DNA of 64,000 bases from Eretmocerus hayati. Its lineage: Eukaryota; Arthropoda; Insecta; Hymenoptera; Aphelinidae. Of this stretch, positions 37,201 to 46,500 are shown piece by piece. Numbering within the stretch: position 1 is the stretch's first letter; every line of letters begins with the position of its first letter. Under the pieces are notes generated by a model, which was not told the DNA's origin, made no database searches, and saw only the letters and a program-made list of their open reading frames with translations. The DNA lies in assembly GCA_029851415.1 (NCBI GenBank), contig CM056744.1:97435338-97499337 (forward strand), written 5' to 3'. Position numbers and translations under genes: made by a program.

Positions 37201-37459
37201 TTGTCAATACCTCGGCTAACTGATTTTTCACGAAAAAATAGCCGTGAAACGTCACATTGATCTCTTACATTTCACAGGAAAAAGACGCTGCCTTGGAGAA
37301 GGCTTGGCTAGGTGGTCATTATTCCTGCTTCTCACTCATGTCCTCCATCATTTCGATTTCCAGTCAAGTGACGGTTCTCCGAGTCCTGAGATCCTCGGCC
37401 AAGATGGCTTCACAATATCCCCTCGGCCGTATTATTTGACTTTAAAAGTGCGCGACTAA
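28228..37459 (+). CDS. Cytochrome P450, CYP2 clan, CYP305-like
   Basis: Eight exons with GT-AG borders join in phase: 28228-28312, 29317-29568, 29983-30271, 30872-31122, 31328-31539, 31615-31695, 36238-36379, 37278-37459. They give 497 residues, the normal length for a microsomal P450. Visible parts are an N-terminal membrane anchor with a PPGPRWYPLIG hinge, helix C WSQLR, helix I AGTKTT, helix K EVER, FRPERF, and the haem loop FGLGKRRCLG whose Cys binds iron. It should sit in the endoplasmic reticulum membrane and oxidise a small hydrophobic substrate with electrons from P450 reductase. The GRPNGFFFRVRSFGK and LPELSGYNEL blocks resemble insect CYP305 proteins; CYP15 or CYP303 relatives are the alternatives. 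Helix I has Lys where Asp or Glu is usual. For exon 6 I chose the second of two nearby acceptors because it restores ExxR. Intron 6 (4.5 kb) holds two transposable elements. Confidence 0.94.
31731..32827. mobile_element. MITE with CA(A/G)AGTGTCCCA ends in P450 intron 6
   Basis: Ends CAAAGTGTCCCAGAA and its near complement TTATGGGACACTCTG are flanked by TA on both sides. An internal inverted repeat pairs about 31975-32110 with about 32455-32590 (words such as GAAACTTTTCTGA and TCTGGTGAATTAAACCAC). A run of 14 G lies at 32795-32808. The TA target and ends fit a non-autonomous Tc1/mariner-like element. It is entirely intronic. Confidence 0.8.
33721..36158. mobile_element. Multi-nested foldback element in P450 intron 6
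   Basis: Outer ends TGTTACGTACCAAACCCG and its complement at 36158 are flanked by TATC on both sides (33717-33720 and 36159-36162), a likely 4-bp target-site duplication. Inside are two further palindromes. One spans about 33885-34810, with GATGAGTTCAACTCAAAATT and its complement. The other spans about 34868-36040, with a CGCGCGCGAAATTTTTTCTC block and its mirror. All three levels fold back, and no transposase frame is present. The TGT...ACA ends and 4-bp target resemble the LTR ends in this window, but the internal structure is that of a foldback DNA element. Confidence 0.8.
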
Positions 37460-38427
37460 GCCAGAGCAGTCATGCGGACAAGATGTTGCAATACTTTCTG
37501 AAGAGATGAACTATGAACTAAATTTTTCTAAACTATATAGTCTTCCTCGTAACCTTACGAAAAAACAGTCAGATTCTCCTCTGTGACGAGGGATGTCGAG
37601 AGGATTTGATCTCTCCCATTATAAATTGGTAGAGCTAAACGGTGAGCCCCAGGTGCTCACTAATAGCTTAGTGTCAGTGTCACGAACTTTATAGATGTAT
37701 ACCATGCTAGAAAAATCAAAATCTCAGCGTTTCTACCTTACTGTGTCAGATCATTATTGAAATAAATTTTCCATTGTCGATGCAAGGAGGGTTTGCTTGC
37801 CGGATTTAGTTTGTTATTGGCCTGATTTTGTTATGAGATTGTAAAATACCCGGTCAATCACGTATTTCCTCTATTGGCAAAATCTCTGGTCTAGTGTTTG
37901 TTTTTACATTTTGCAAGCCTGAAATTTGGCAATTGAATTAAATCCTGCATAAAGTTGACTTGTACCCCAACAAAAAGTATTGTATTGCCTGAGGTGGGTG
38001 AGCAGCAAGTCTTTGTTATGAATTCGCTGTATTATTCTCAAAATTGTTAGAATTGAATAATACATTTGAAATCATGCTTTTGCTCAATTGATGAACCGAT
38101 TTATTCATCTGTGTTCATTTTATTTCTTTGATGCAACACAGGATTCGATGAACTTTCATGAAGGCGAATAATTTATCACATATATCGTTAAATACACATT
38201 CTTTTGATACAATTACACGATGGTCTTTAATTTTCCAAAAGCAAATTATAATTATTCTGTTCATGTTTCTCACTAATATTCATATTTTTGATGTTTTTAT
38301 ATCATTTCTCGATCATAAGACCTACCATGACCCAACGTAGGCTGGAAATTTATCAACTTCATCCACAAGACCACATCCACATCTATTCTGTCAATCAGCT
38401 TATTAAATGTTGCATGTGAAAGGAATA
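37460..38427. other. P450 3' flank; candidate poly(A) signal at 37761
   Basis: AATAAA at 37761-37766 lies about 300 bases after the P450 stop and could end its transcript. Beyond it the sequence is AT-rich with no supported feature. Confidence 0.4.
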
Positions 38428-38506
38428 TGTTACGACCCAAGCAGAGAGCTTGGGATAACAAATATATTCAAGTTCGCGTAGAACAATTTACGGGCGGACT
38501 GCCCAG
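38428..38506 (+). repeat. LTR fragment, family 3
   Basis: Starts TGTTACGACCC and contains TTTACGGGCGGACTGCCCAG, the complement of the block repeated at about 6630 and 7165. It is cut at 38506 by the start of LTR copy c, so a family-2 element inserted into, or recombined with, a family-3 LTR. Confidence 0.7.
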
Positions 38507-38840
38507 TGTGACGCCATAGGTGATTGCCCTCGTTTGTCAATCACTCTGTCGTCGGTTCTGCAAAACCGATCGCTCGATCCATACCGTGAGGAATGCATCG
38601 CGCAATCACGTTTTGCTGACCTTTGCACTTTTACACTGTGCGACACGCGACGAGTCGAGGGCATATAAGCCACGACTCGCGCGCGCGCGCCGCATCAGAC
38701 CGCTTGGGGACTCCCATTTCGGGAGTGCCCATCACTCACTCTCGAATCACACAGTTATTATACTCGTCAATTCATTCAATAACATATTTTTCGATCTATA
38801 TTACGTGAGTCTTCAATTGTCGCCGACACCCCACGTCACA
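38507..38840 (+). repeat. LTR, family 2 (copy c), with primer-binding site
   Basis: Starts TGTGACGCCATAGG and ends CACCCCACGTCACA. The primer-binding site TGGTGCTAGGTGTGG follows at about 38842. A second copy of the LTR end plus primer-binding site recurs at about 38884-38918, a local tandem duplication of some 50 bases. It is a 5' LTR of a plus-strand element. Confidence 0.88.
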
Positions 38841-39706
38841 GTGGTGCTAGGTGTGGTAGACCAAGTGCAGTTTCACGAACACACCATGTAACAGTGGTGC
38901 TAGGTGTGGTAGACTAAGTGCAAATTTCGCGAGATCAATCGCGAAAAAAGGGCTCGTTTGAGTGAAGAAGACGGTACCAGAACTGTACATCTACCATCCT
39001 GCAGACGCTCTGAGAGAGGAGTAATCCATCCAGCCTGGAGCTTGCCCAGCAACATTGGGTAGCACAAACTAGCCAACAACATCAGGCAGCGTCCAGCAGC
39101 AGCATCAACAAGGGTAAAGCAAAATAGAAGGAACGAGCCATCGACAGCCGACTCTACGCCACAACGTCATCTTTATCGCGCGTCACATCCGATGGCCATC
39201 AAGGAAATACAGACACCGAAAGATGTAAAGAACATTTGAGTTATCAAATGTTGTAAAAGGATGACTCGCGTGTCAAATCAGTAGACATTTTCCATGGTTA
39301 TCATGTTGATAATAATTGAATCTGACTCATTGGGTATATTTATGTATAGACGGAGCGGAAACGGCCTTGTATTAAGAGAGTGACGGAGAAAAATAGATTC
39401 ACTGGGGAAAATAGTGATAAAATAAAGAGTTGGGACAGTAAGGTCCATATTGTGCAGTCTTCCCGTAAAAACAGAGCCTTTGATGTACAGGTTGGGATTT
39501 TCTCGTGAGGCACGGTGTCGGAATATATGTAAAAGCCTACGGACAGATGAATATAAAGACCCCTTTGAATCCGAAGAGAATTATCGAATGTTTAAAGTAG
39601 AAACCTCATGATAGGCCGTTCAAGAGAATTTATAAGGAATGAGCCCCATTTGAGTGTTCTTCACACTAGATATTGGAATTTCATCGAGTAAGAAACAACT
39701 GAAACA

Positions 39707-41160
39707 ATGGAGATGTCTATTGAAACGATCAAAATGACAGAGTTTAATGGAATTGATGAAGCGTTCCAAACGCTAGTACCCGTTTTCGTTTGGGTCTATG
39801 GACCTAAGGAAATTTTGGATACCCATATTACTCAAACGATAGAGTCGATAAAGTCATATTGCTCGAATAACAGATATGATCGGTATTATTTAGCAGATCT
39901 TTCCTATGAGAAAGCAAAGAAAGAGAGTTACAATCATCCGAACGGAGATGAATTGATGAAGAAATTTTATGTAAAAGTATTGAGTATACTCATGCGAATT
40001 CGTTCTATGTCTGATGCTGAGGACCAGCTCCTCCATGTGGAATATCTGAAAGACCAATTTTGCGAAAGTATTCTCCGCTCATACAATGAACCGGATGCAA
40101 GGTTGAGATTAAAAGAAAAGGAAGGAAAAAATGTGCATTTAATACATGAGATCAATAAATAGCCAATTACAGAAAGTTAGCGCCGAAATTGAAGAAATTC
40201 CTAGCGGTTTTGACAGGGCAAGCGAAATTAGTCAAACAAGGATAGACCAGTTATTACAAAAATTAGAGGGAAAGTTGGAAAACCATGGAAAATGGAAATT
40301 TAGCTTTGATAAAATCGAAAGCCTATGGGGTACCGTTTCCAAGCCCAATAATCACATTCCCCAATCCAAGAATATTATTTCGGAATCAAAAAATTCCAGA
40401 CCGGTAAATTTATCTACGAAATAAAGTCACAATCATACACAATGTTTACCAATTAATCGCCATTCCCAAGTCCAATATCCTCAAACTCATTATCATGCAA
40501 CACAGATGACGTTCGCCCCATACCGAAACTCGCAGATTAATTTCTTTGAGTTGTCAGAAAATAGACGGGCAAAATTGTTACCAGAAAGGATAAATAGCCA
40601 CCGGAGAAACATTCTGTTCACTTGTAACAGTAGAGTCAAGAAAGTGAGACGAAATACTTTGCTCGGCGGCAACAAACGAGCATGGCGCACTCGGGCGATG
40701 GAATTGATTCATGAATACCTTGGAGAAATATTGTTATTGATGAGCTTTCCGTCCCTTTTCAAATATAAGATAAACAATGGAGAAGTAGTGAGTCGAGACT
40801 TATTCCAGTATTTTCTTGGGAAGATCAATTTGAGTAACACTCCATTTTCTATTCATGGAAGAACCTTCAAATCTGCCGTAGAAAAGTCCAAAGCTCACGA
40901 GCTAGAATCACTTGAAAATCGTTATGAACTTGATTCACTTTTCGAAACAGCAAAATGCTCTGAACTGATCAACCCATTGCATGATGATGCAGTAAATGTT
41001 TCATCTATCACAGTTAGAAACGATTCAAGAATGTGTAAAGTCAGCCAGACGGCAAGGAAAAGCAAGAGAAGTGAGCAATCGCAAAAGGTAGAGAGAAACA
41101 CTGATGTAGAAACGTGCGATCCTTGTACAGCAGATGACAGCCTCTCATCTATTTCATATA
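39707..41160 (+). pseudogene. Gag-like or unknown coding remnant
   Basis: Three overlapping or successive frames form one decayed coding region: 39707-40162, then 40146-40424 in a shifted phase, then 40506-41216 in the same phase as the second after a TAA at 40422-40424. The first part is helical, with an EILDTHITQTIESI motif and basic residues. The third has a long Lys/Arg-rich piece and an acidic tail. The position after LTR copy c and its leader suggests gag, but I see no capsid core or zinc knuckle, so the assignment is by context. The last 60 bases of the third frame read through the antisense of the PIF-5-like gene, so the true boundary lies near 41150. Confidence 0.35.
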
Positions 41161-41712
41161 GTCCACCAACCAGGCCGTACCCGCCACGAGGGATATCGCG
41201 CCGAACGTACATTTAATCGTTGTGCCCGCGTATTTCTTCGCAAATTTACTCTCGATATCCTTAACCTTTTTCAAACTGCCGGGCGACACAGACTCTAGAG
41301 CGGGTACGTCCAGATCCGGGTGTACGGTTTTCGCCCGAGCTCTGAACTCGTCTACGTGTTTCAAATGCAGATCGGGCGTTTGTTCCACCATCAATTCCAG
41401 AGATTTGATCTCGCGAGCGGTCACTTTTTGAGCCGGATTGGAAATCTTGACCAGAGCTCCGAGATCGGCTCGTTTCATCAAGCGCACAAACTCGCCCATG
41501 GTCGTCGAATCTCCGACGTAAACGACGCCGCGTTCGAAACGTATCATGCCGCGTTTGGCAATGTCCCCGACGCAATCATCGAGTACTCGAACGCCGCTGA
41601 AGGGGGCGCGCGAAGATTCGAGGAAATGAGCGTTGAGTTTGCCGACGGCGGATTTACCCTCTCGGAACAGTTTGGCGATGGTTTCGACGAAAGATTTCAG
41701 TTTTATATGCAT
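41149..41712 (-). CDS. PIF-5/ODV-E56-like viral protein, C-terminally truncated
   Basis: 187 aa. The N-terminal half contains an AHFLESSRAPFSGVRVL segment and an RF-x-x-G-x-x-Y motif. The middle has an LVKISNPAQ motif and a helical stretch ending in the PGSLKKVK motif. A hydrophobic membrane segment lies at about residues 167-182. This order matches what I know of PIF-5 (ODV-E56), an envelope protein that baculoviruses and nudiviruses need for oral entry, and which parasitoid wasps keep in domesticated nudivirus clusters. The family normally continues past the membrane segment with a Cys-containing tail. Here the frame stops at 41149 where the GC-rich block meets different DNA, so the tail is lost. 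It has no introns. The next gene upstream ends 80 bases away. Identity rests on reading by eye; an unrelated membrane protein is possible. Confidence 0.5.
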   Translation of the reverse strand: MHIKLKSFVETIAKLFREGKSAVGKLNAHFLESSRAPFSGVRVLDDCVGDIAKRGMIRFERGVVYVGDSTTMGEFVRLMKRADLGALVKISNPAQKVTAREIKSLELMVEQTPDLHLKHVDEFRARAKTVHPDLDVPALESVSPGSLKKVKDIESKFAKKYAGTTIKCTFGAISLVAGTAWLVDYMK

Positions 41713-41760
41713 GATCGACTTTATTGTAAATCGTGTACAACATGAACAGAAACGTTAACA

Positions 41761-41769
41761 ATACTATGA
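41761..41769 (-). promoter_or_regulatory. Candidate nudivirus-like late promoter word
   Basis: TCATAGTAT on the minus strand, 49 bases before the PIF-5-like start, matches eight of nine bases of TTATAGTAT, a motif reported upstream of nudivirus and bracovirus structural genes. One near match in an AT-rich 80-base gap is weak evidence. Confidence 0.25.
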
Positions 41770-41792
41770 AACACACATCGTACATATTTTTT

Positions 41793-43220
41793 TCAACTAT
41801 CTATTGATCCAACGACGTTGTCGCCGTCATCTCCTTCCGCTACGCTCTCGAGTCCGTTATCCTCGTGGAACTTGTCCAGCAGTTTTTGCTCCTCGCGCGT
41901 ATCGTGATTGTCTATTTTATTTTTATAAATCTTTTCGGCTTTGTTCTCGGCGACGAAGTAATTCTTGATGTACAGGTTCGTTTTGAACGATTTCTTGTTG
42001 TTGCCGAACAGAACGATCGAGGGCACGATCGTCCAAACGTGCTTGTTGTTGAAATCCAAAGTGCCCAAGACGGCTTTGATCGAATCCTCGTCCATATCCA
42101 ACATGTTCGACGTGATCTGCGTATTGATCTGGAGCCAATTGTTGGACGATCTGTAGCGCGTACGCTCGTAACCGATAGACTTCTCGACGACGCTCAACAG
42201 AGTCTCGCATTCGTCCGTGTAAATGTAAGAGTATTGATTGTTCTCACTCGTAACGTGCGCTTGCGTCAGAGTCGTCAAGATTGGCGGGTTGAACACGATC
42301 TCCACCGCGTTCAGAGGCGTCCTTTTCTTTTTCTCGCGATCGGTCACGCTGCAGCTCATTATACGCGGTCCCGCCGCGACTATCTTCATACTCCGGTGCG
42401 CCAACAAAGCCGGCGTAACGGTCTTGACGTACGGCCTCAGATCCAGAACCGCCGAGCACTCTTTGAAGAATCTGTTATCCAACAACGGGTGTTTCTTCAG
42501 CAACTCGTTCTCCGTCTTTTCGTCGAGGCCGTCTTCGGTGGCGGTAGCGGCGGCACCGCTCGTAGTAGCCGTCGCCGCTTCTTCACCTTTCTCCGTACGA
42601 TATTTCTTCGTTACGTTGCGAGAGTCGGAATTTATCTTTCTGCGTACGGCTACACGGGGAGCCAGAGATTTCATCGGCGAGCGATCGCTACGCGACTCGA
42701 CGTTCAAACTCAAAACGTCTTTCGGAGAGGGTTTGTTCAGCGCCATCAAGATGAGAAAGTACAAGTACGAATCCAAATCCTGGTACTTGGAAATGTCCTC
42801 AAATTTGCTCAGATAACAACTCAGTATCAATCTGGTGCGGAGCACGTGATCCGACATCATGAGTCTCGAGTACAAGAGAATAGTCGAATAACTTTGCACA
42901 TCGTGCAGATGGAGACTCTCCAACAGATCCATCAGAAGTCTGTCGTCTTTTTCGGAAATCTCCACTTCTTGGGTCATCGTTTCGTTCCATTTTTTAGCGT
43001 CCGGATCGATATTGCCGAACACGACCATCTCTTTGTCGTCGTACTCCATCGACATATTCAACGAAGTCTGTCCCCGTAGAGCTTGAGCTATACTCAAAAC
43101 GCCGCTCTCGGTCATGTCGGCTGCCACCCCGTCGATCGCTGCCGGTGCCGGATTCCCGTTTGTACGTCCCGAAACCGTCGCGCAGAACGGCACGTCCAGG
43201 TCGGCGTTGTCCAGAGCCAT
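41793..43220 (-). CDS. Virus-like orphan protein, 475 aa
   Basis: Intact, intronless frame in the GC-richer block. Residues 85-190 are helical and hydrophobic (LLMDLLESLHLHDV, then ILLYSRLMMSD). Residues 190-240 are a Lys/Arg- then Ala/Thr-rich low-complexity link. Residues 245-430 look like a beta-rich domain with NAVEIVFNPP and VWTIVPSIVLFGNN. The tail is charged. No signal peptide and no cysteine pattern. I do not recognise the family. Its tight packing with a PIF-5-like gene suggests a viral structural or transcription protein. The first Met overlaps the divergent gene at 43219; a later Met at about residue 36 is an equally good start. Confidence 0.6.
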   Translation of the reverse strand: MALDNADLDVPFCATVSGRTNGNPAPAAIDGVAADMTESGVLSIAQALRGQTSLNMSMEYDDKEMVVFGNIDPDAKKWNETMTQEVEISEKDDRLLMDLLESLHLHDVQSYSTILLYSRLMMSDHVLRTRLILSCYLSKFEDISKYQDLDSYLYFLILMALNKPSPKDVLSLNVESRSDRSPMKSLAPRVAVRRKINSDSRNVTKKYRTEKGEEAATATTSGAAATATEDGLDEKTENELLKKHPLLDNRFFKECSAVLDLRPYVKTVTPALLAHRSMKIVAAGPRIMSCSVTDREKKKRTPLNAVEIVFNPPILTTLTQAHVTSENNQYSYIYTDECETLLSVVEKSIGYERTRYRSSNNWLQINTQITSNMLDMDEDSIKAVLGTLDFNNKHVWTIVPSIVLFGNNKKSFKTNLYIKNYFVAENKAEKIYKNKIDNHDTREEQKLLDKFHEDNGLESVAEGDDGDNVVGSIDS

Positions 43221-43530
43221 GCCGGTGATAAATCTCGAAAAGTTACTCGCGAGCGACGGTAGGTTTCGCGCGAAAGAGAATTTTATAAATACGTATTCCG
43301 AGCGTATACAGAAGGAATTCTTGAGCTATCTGGGCGCGGGTATGGGACGAGAGATCAAAAGCAAACTGCTGAATGAGACTCTCGCCGCGACTTTCGACTT
43401 TATATACACCCTCCAAAGAACTTTCCGACTCTCCGTGGACAAATTACCGACGCTCCCCAATAATTACGGTTTCGCTTGGTCGACTCTCTTCTGGGAGTGG
43501 TTACACGATGACGGCTCGAATTCGAATTGA
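43219..43530 (+). CDS. Virus-like orphan protein, 103 aa
   Basis: A small divergent frame starting MPVINLEKLLASDG and ending in a Trp-rich LFWEWLHDDG tail. It is mostly alpha-helical with no membrane segment or cysteines. The ATG at 43219-43221 shares two bases with the opposite start codon of the 475-aa gene. The frame is also open upstream to 43114, so the Met choice rests on the change in composition. It stops eight bases before recognisable DNA polymerase sequence on the other strand begins. I do not recognise the family. Confidence 0.5.
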   Translation: MPVINLEKLLASDGRFRAKENFINTYSERIQKEFLSYLGAGMGREIKSKLLNETLAATFDFIYTLQRTFRLSVDKLPTLPNNYGFAWSTLFWEWLHDDGSNSN

Positions 43531-46500
43531 TTCGAATTCGTCGGTCAAATCCCCCAAATATGGGCCGGAATCCGGCGTATAGTCGCCGGGTTTACCCTCT
43601 TCCGACCATATTACAGAGTCGGTGTCCCAGTAGAGGGCGCGACGTCCAAGTTTGTCCAAGTGTTCATACAATTTCACCCGCGCTTGAGCCGTTACAAACG
43701 CCGCAATCACAACATTCGTTATACTCGACGGTTCGAGAGCTTCAATTTTGTGTACATATGATACTTACAATAACACTTTATCATTGACTGGGAGAATTCC
43801 CGTAATCTCTAATTCAGGGCTGGTGAATAGCTCCATAAAATGCTCTTGCGTATTCACAACTTCCGTCTTGGTGAGATTATTTCTTCGTCCGAATTTTCCC
43901 CACAGATCAGTCAGCATTTGCTAAGCAATCGATCGCGTGCCGGGATTTTATTTGATCCTTGCGGGATCGAGTTTTACATTTTCAACACGCTCATAATCAG
44001 AGATATATTTTGCCTTTGATTCCTCATCGGTACAATCAACGGGGAAGCCACTCGATTCTTGCATGAATTTCAAAAATTTCTCAATATATCCTGCAAAAAT
44101 TCCTTCCAATTTTGTTTCCGGTGAGAATTGAGTGGTTTCATAGGCCCAAATCTCATGTACAGCTGTTATTTTGTAGCCTTTCTCTACCGCGAGATTGAGC
44201 TCTATGGACACCCAAACGCTCTCGAGTTCTCTTTCTTTGGGTCCGTGGGGGCAAAAATCATTCATCATTTCCTCGCAACATACTCTGCACAGAGGAAAAA
44301 GTAATTTATCGTGCATCCTGAATGGCAAAACTGCATGATACAGATCAGAAGGTGGTAAAACAGTGCAAAATATGAGACCTTTGACTTTCAAAATATCCAA
44401 GTCTTTGCCAAGAACTTCTTCGCATTCTTCCTGACCAACGTAAATAGTTAGATGCCCGACAGGAAATTCGCCGGATTTGCATATTTTTGGGTACATTGAA
44501 CAAAAATCGTAATATTTTGATTTTATTCTCCCGGATGGATCGAGTTCAACCACTTTCACAGAATTACCCGTCCGGCCGCCACAAAATGCAATGCGTTGAT
44601 CTAATCGCGGACGTTTGAGATCTGCTGCATGTGCCTTCAAGAATTCAGAGAGTTCGCTGTTATTCTCTTTCTCGCGCTTAAAGTCGCATTCCCACTTTTC
44701 AATCAAAATATACCCAAAAGACGAAACTCTCTCGGATATGTTATTCGTTCGGGAAAGCCGGTCATCCATCGTTTCATTGGAAGTAATAATCTCGTCTCTG
44801 TTGACTATATTGCACTTAGGGCATCCGTGCCAATAACAGCCGTGAAATTGAAAAACGTATTTTTCATTCGTTTCTGGATTTTCATAATATCCATCGACCA
44901 CATACCCCTCTTTGATTCGATACTCTTTTGAATTTTCTGCCTGTATGATATCGATTCCCCTCGAATATTTTTCCCACAATAGCCATTCGATAGCGACGCG
45001 CGACTGATTGTTCGCTCTGCGGTAACCACCGGCAGGGATGATTCCGATTGTATCTTTCTCTAGAAAATTCAGACGAAAAACTTTCATACATGCACCGGCA
45101 ATCGTGACGCTCTCAAATGGATTCACATTCCCCACCTCGACGAGCAACTTTCTGAATTCTAAACAAGATCTGCGAAGGATGTCAACATCTGTCCGACAAT
45201 ACTCTACTATTTCCTTTTGAAAATCATAAATGTACTCGCTCAGCACCGTATCTTCGTGCCATTTCAAAAACTCTTCACGATCAGTTTCAGACATGGTGTC
45301 GGGTGAATAGAATTCTACTCCGGGCATTGCTCCCCGATAATTCTGATTATCCTTCGTGTTAAATTTATGCGAGAAAATACCTTTGAATATATCCGAGAAT
45401 CCGAAGGCTTTCGGTAGAGCTTTCAATGGCAACTGAAAAAAATTGATACTGTCTAGGAAAGTCGTAGATCCGACTTTCATTGACATTATCTGAGTGCCCT
45501 TCATGATCAGCTCCGGCTGATTGCCATTTTCAACCAGATAATTCAGCAAAAATTGTCCGTCATACCCTTTACTGAAATGTGCTAAGCAAATTATATTCTT
45601 GAAAGCTGTGGACTCTCGAATTACCAAATCGAGCAACTGTTTCACGGGATCAATTTTAAATGTATACTCATGCACACCACACGTATAGCATATCTTTTTT
45701 GGCTCCCATTTGTCCATACAATCTGTACACACTTGTTGGGCTATGCCCAGGACAGGCACATGTTTTTTCACGCTCTTATCACCCTCCATTTCCTCATCCT
45801 GTCTACACTCATAATCATAAAATACGTACATCGTTTTTTTACTCGACGGATTCGTTTGATCGTTATTACCTTTTAATTTTCAACGGTGACATGAAACATA
45901 AATGATTGAAAGGTCTCTTGCAATTACAAATTTTACAAAATGCATGACCGCATTCGTGTATCTTGTCTTTTGAGGTGAGTTTGACAATTTTTGAGCATTT
46001 ATCACAAAAGTATACAACTTCGCAGATGCTTAGCTGCTTTTTATCAATAGTCATATAGGAACCAGCTCTCAAATGCCTATCAAAGCATTCTTGACCATAA
46101 AAATTTCTTCGGCATTTTTCGCATTTCACTACTACTGAATTGTCGCACTGTGGGGTTTCGAAACAAGAGGGGCATTTATTAGAACATCTGTGATCATGTT
46201 CATAGCGGTAGGATTTATTGCATGGAATACAAAAGCCTTGACTGCCAGAAGCTTGTAACATGTTCAAAATAGGCTTGTAATGCTTCATACGAGGCATATA
46301 AACTACTCTAATTGTGCGTGGAATGCATCCTTTCAAACCGACAACAATGTTGGAACCATCAAATATTGGTCTATCACCACGACCTAATCCTTTGAAATTA
46401 TAAACGACGAGAGCAGTGCCGTCGTTTGCGAGTAAATTTTGAAATTGTCCAATCTGTTCTAAGCCACATCCTCTCCGTGGAATTCTGACGCCGGCATTTC

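Noticed and set aside
38831..38918. Repeated word with spacing as a CRISPR or regulatory array
   Set aside because: There are only two copies, explained by a tandem duplication of the LTR end plus primer-binding site.
41865..43079. A 404-codon plus-strand frame opposite the 475-aa gene
   Set aside because: It is Arg/Val-rich, of the kind produced opposite a GC-balanced gene, and has no motif; the minus frame has natural composition and neighbours on the same strand.
41793..43220. Naming the 475-aa product as a specific nudivirus RNA polymerase subunit or capsid protein
   Set aside because: Size and layout would allow it, but I see no diagnostic motif and will not assign a name from context alone.
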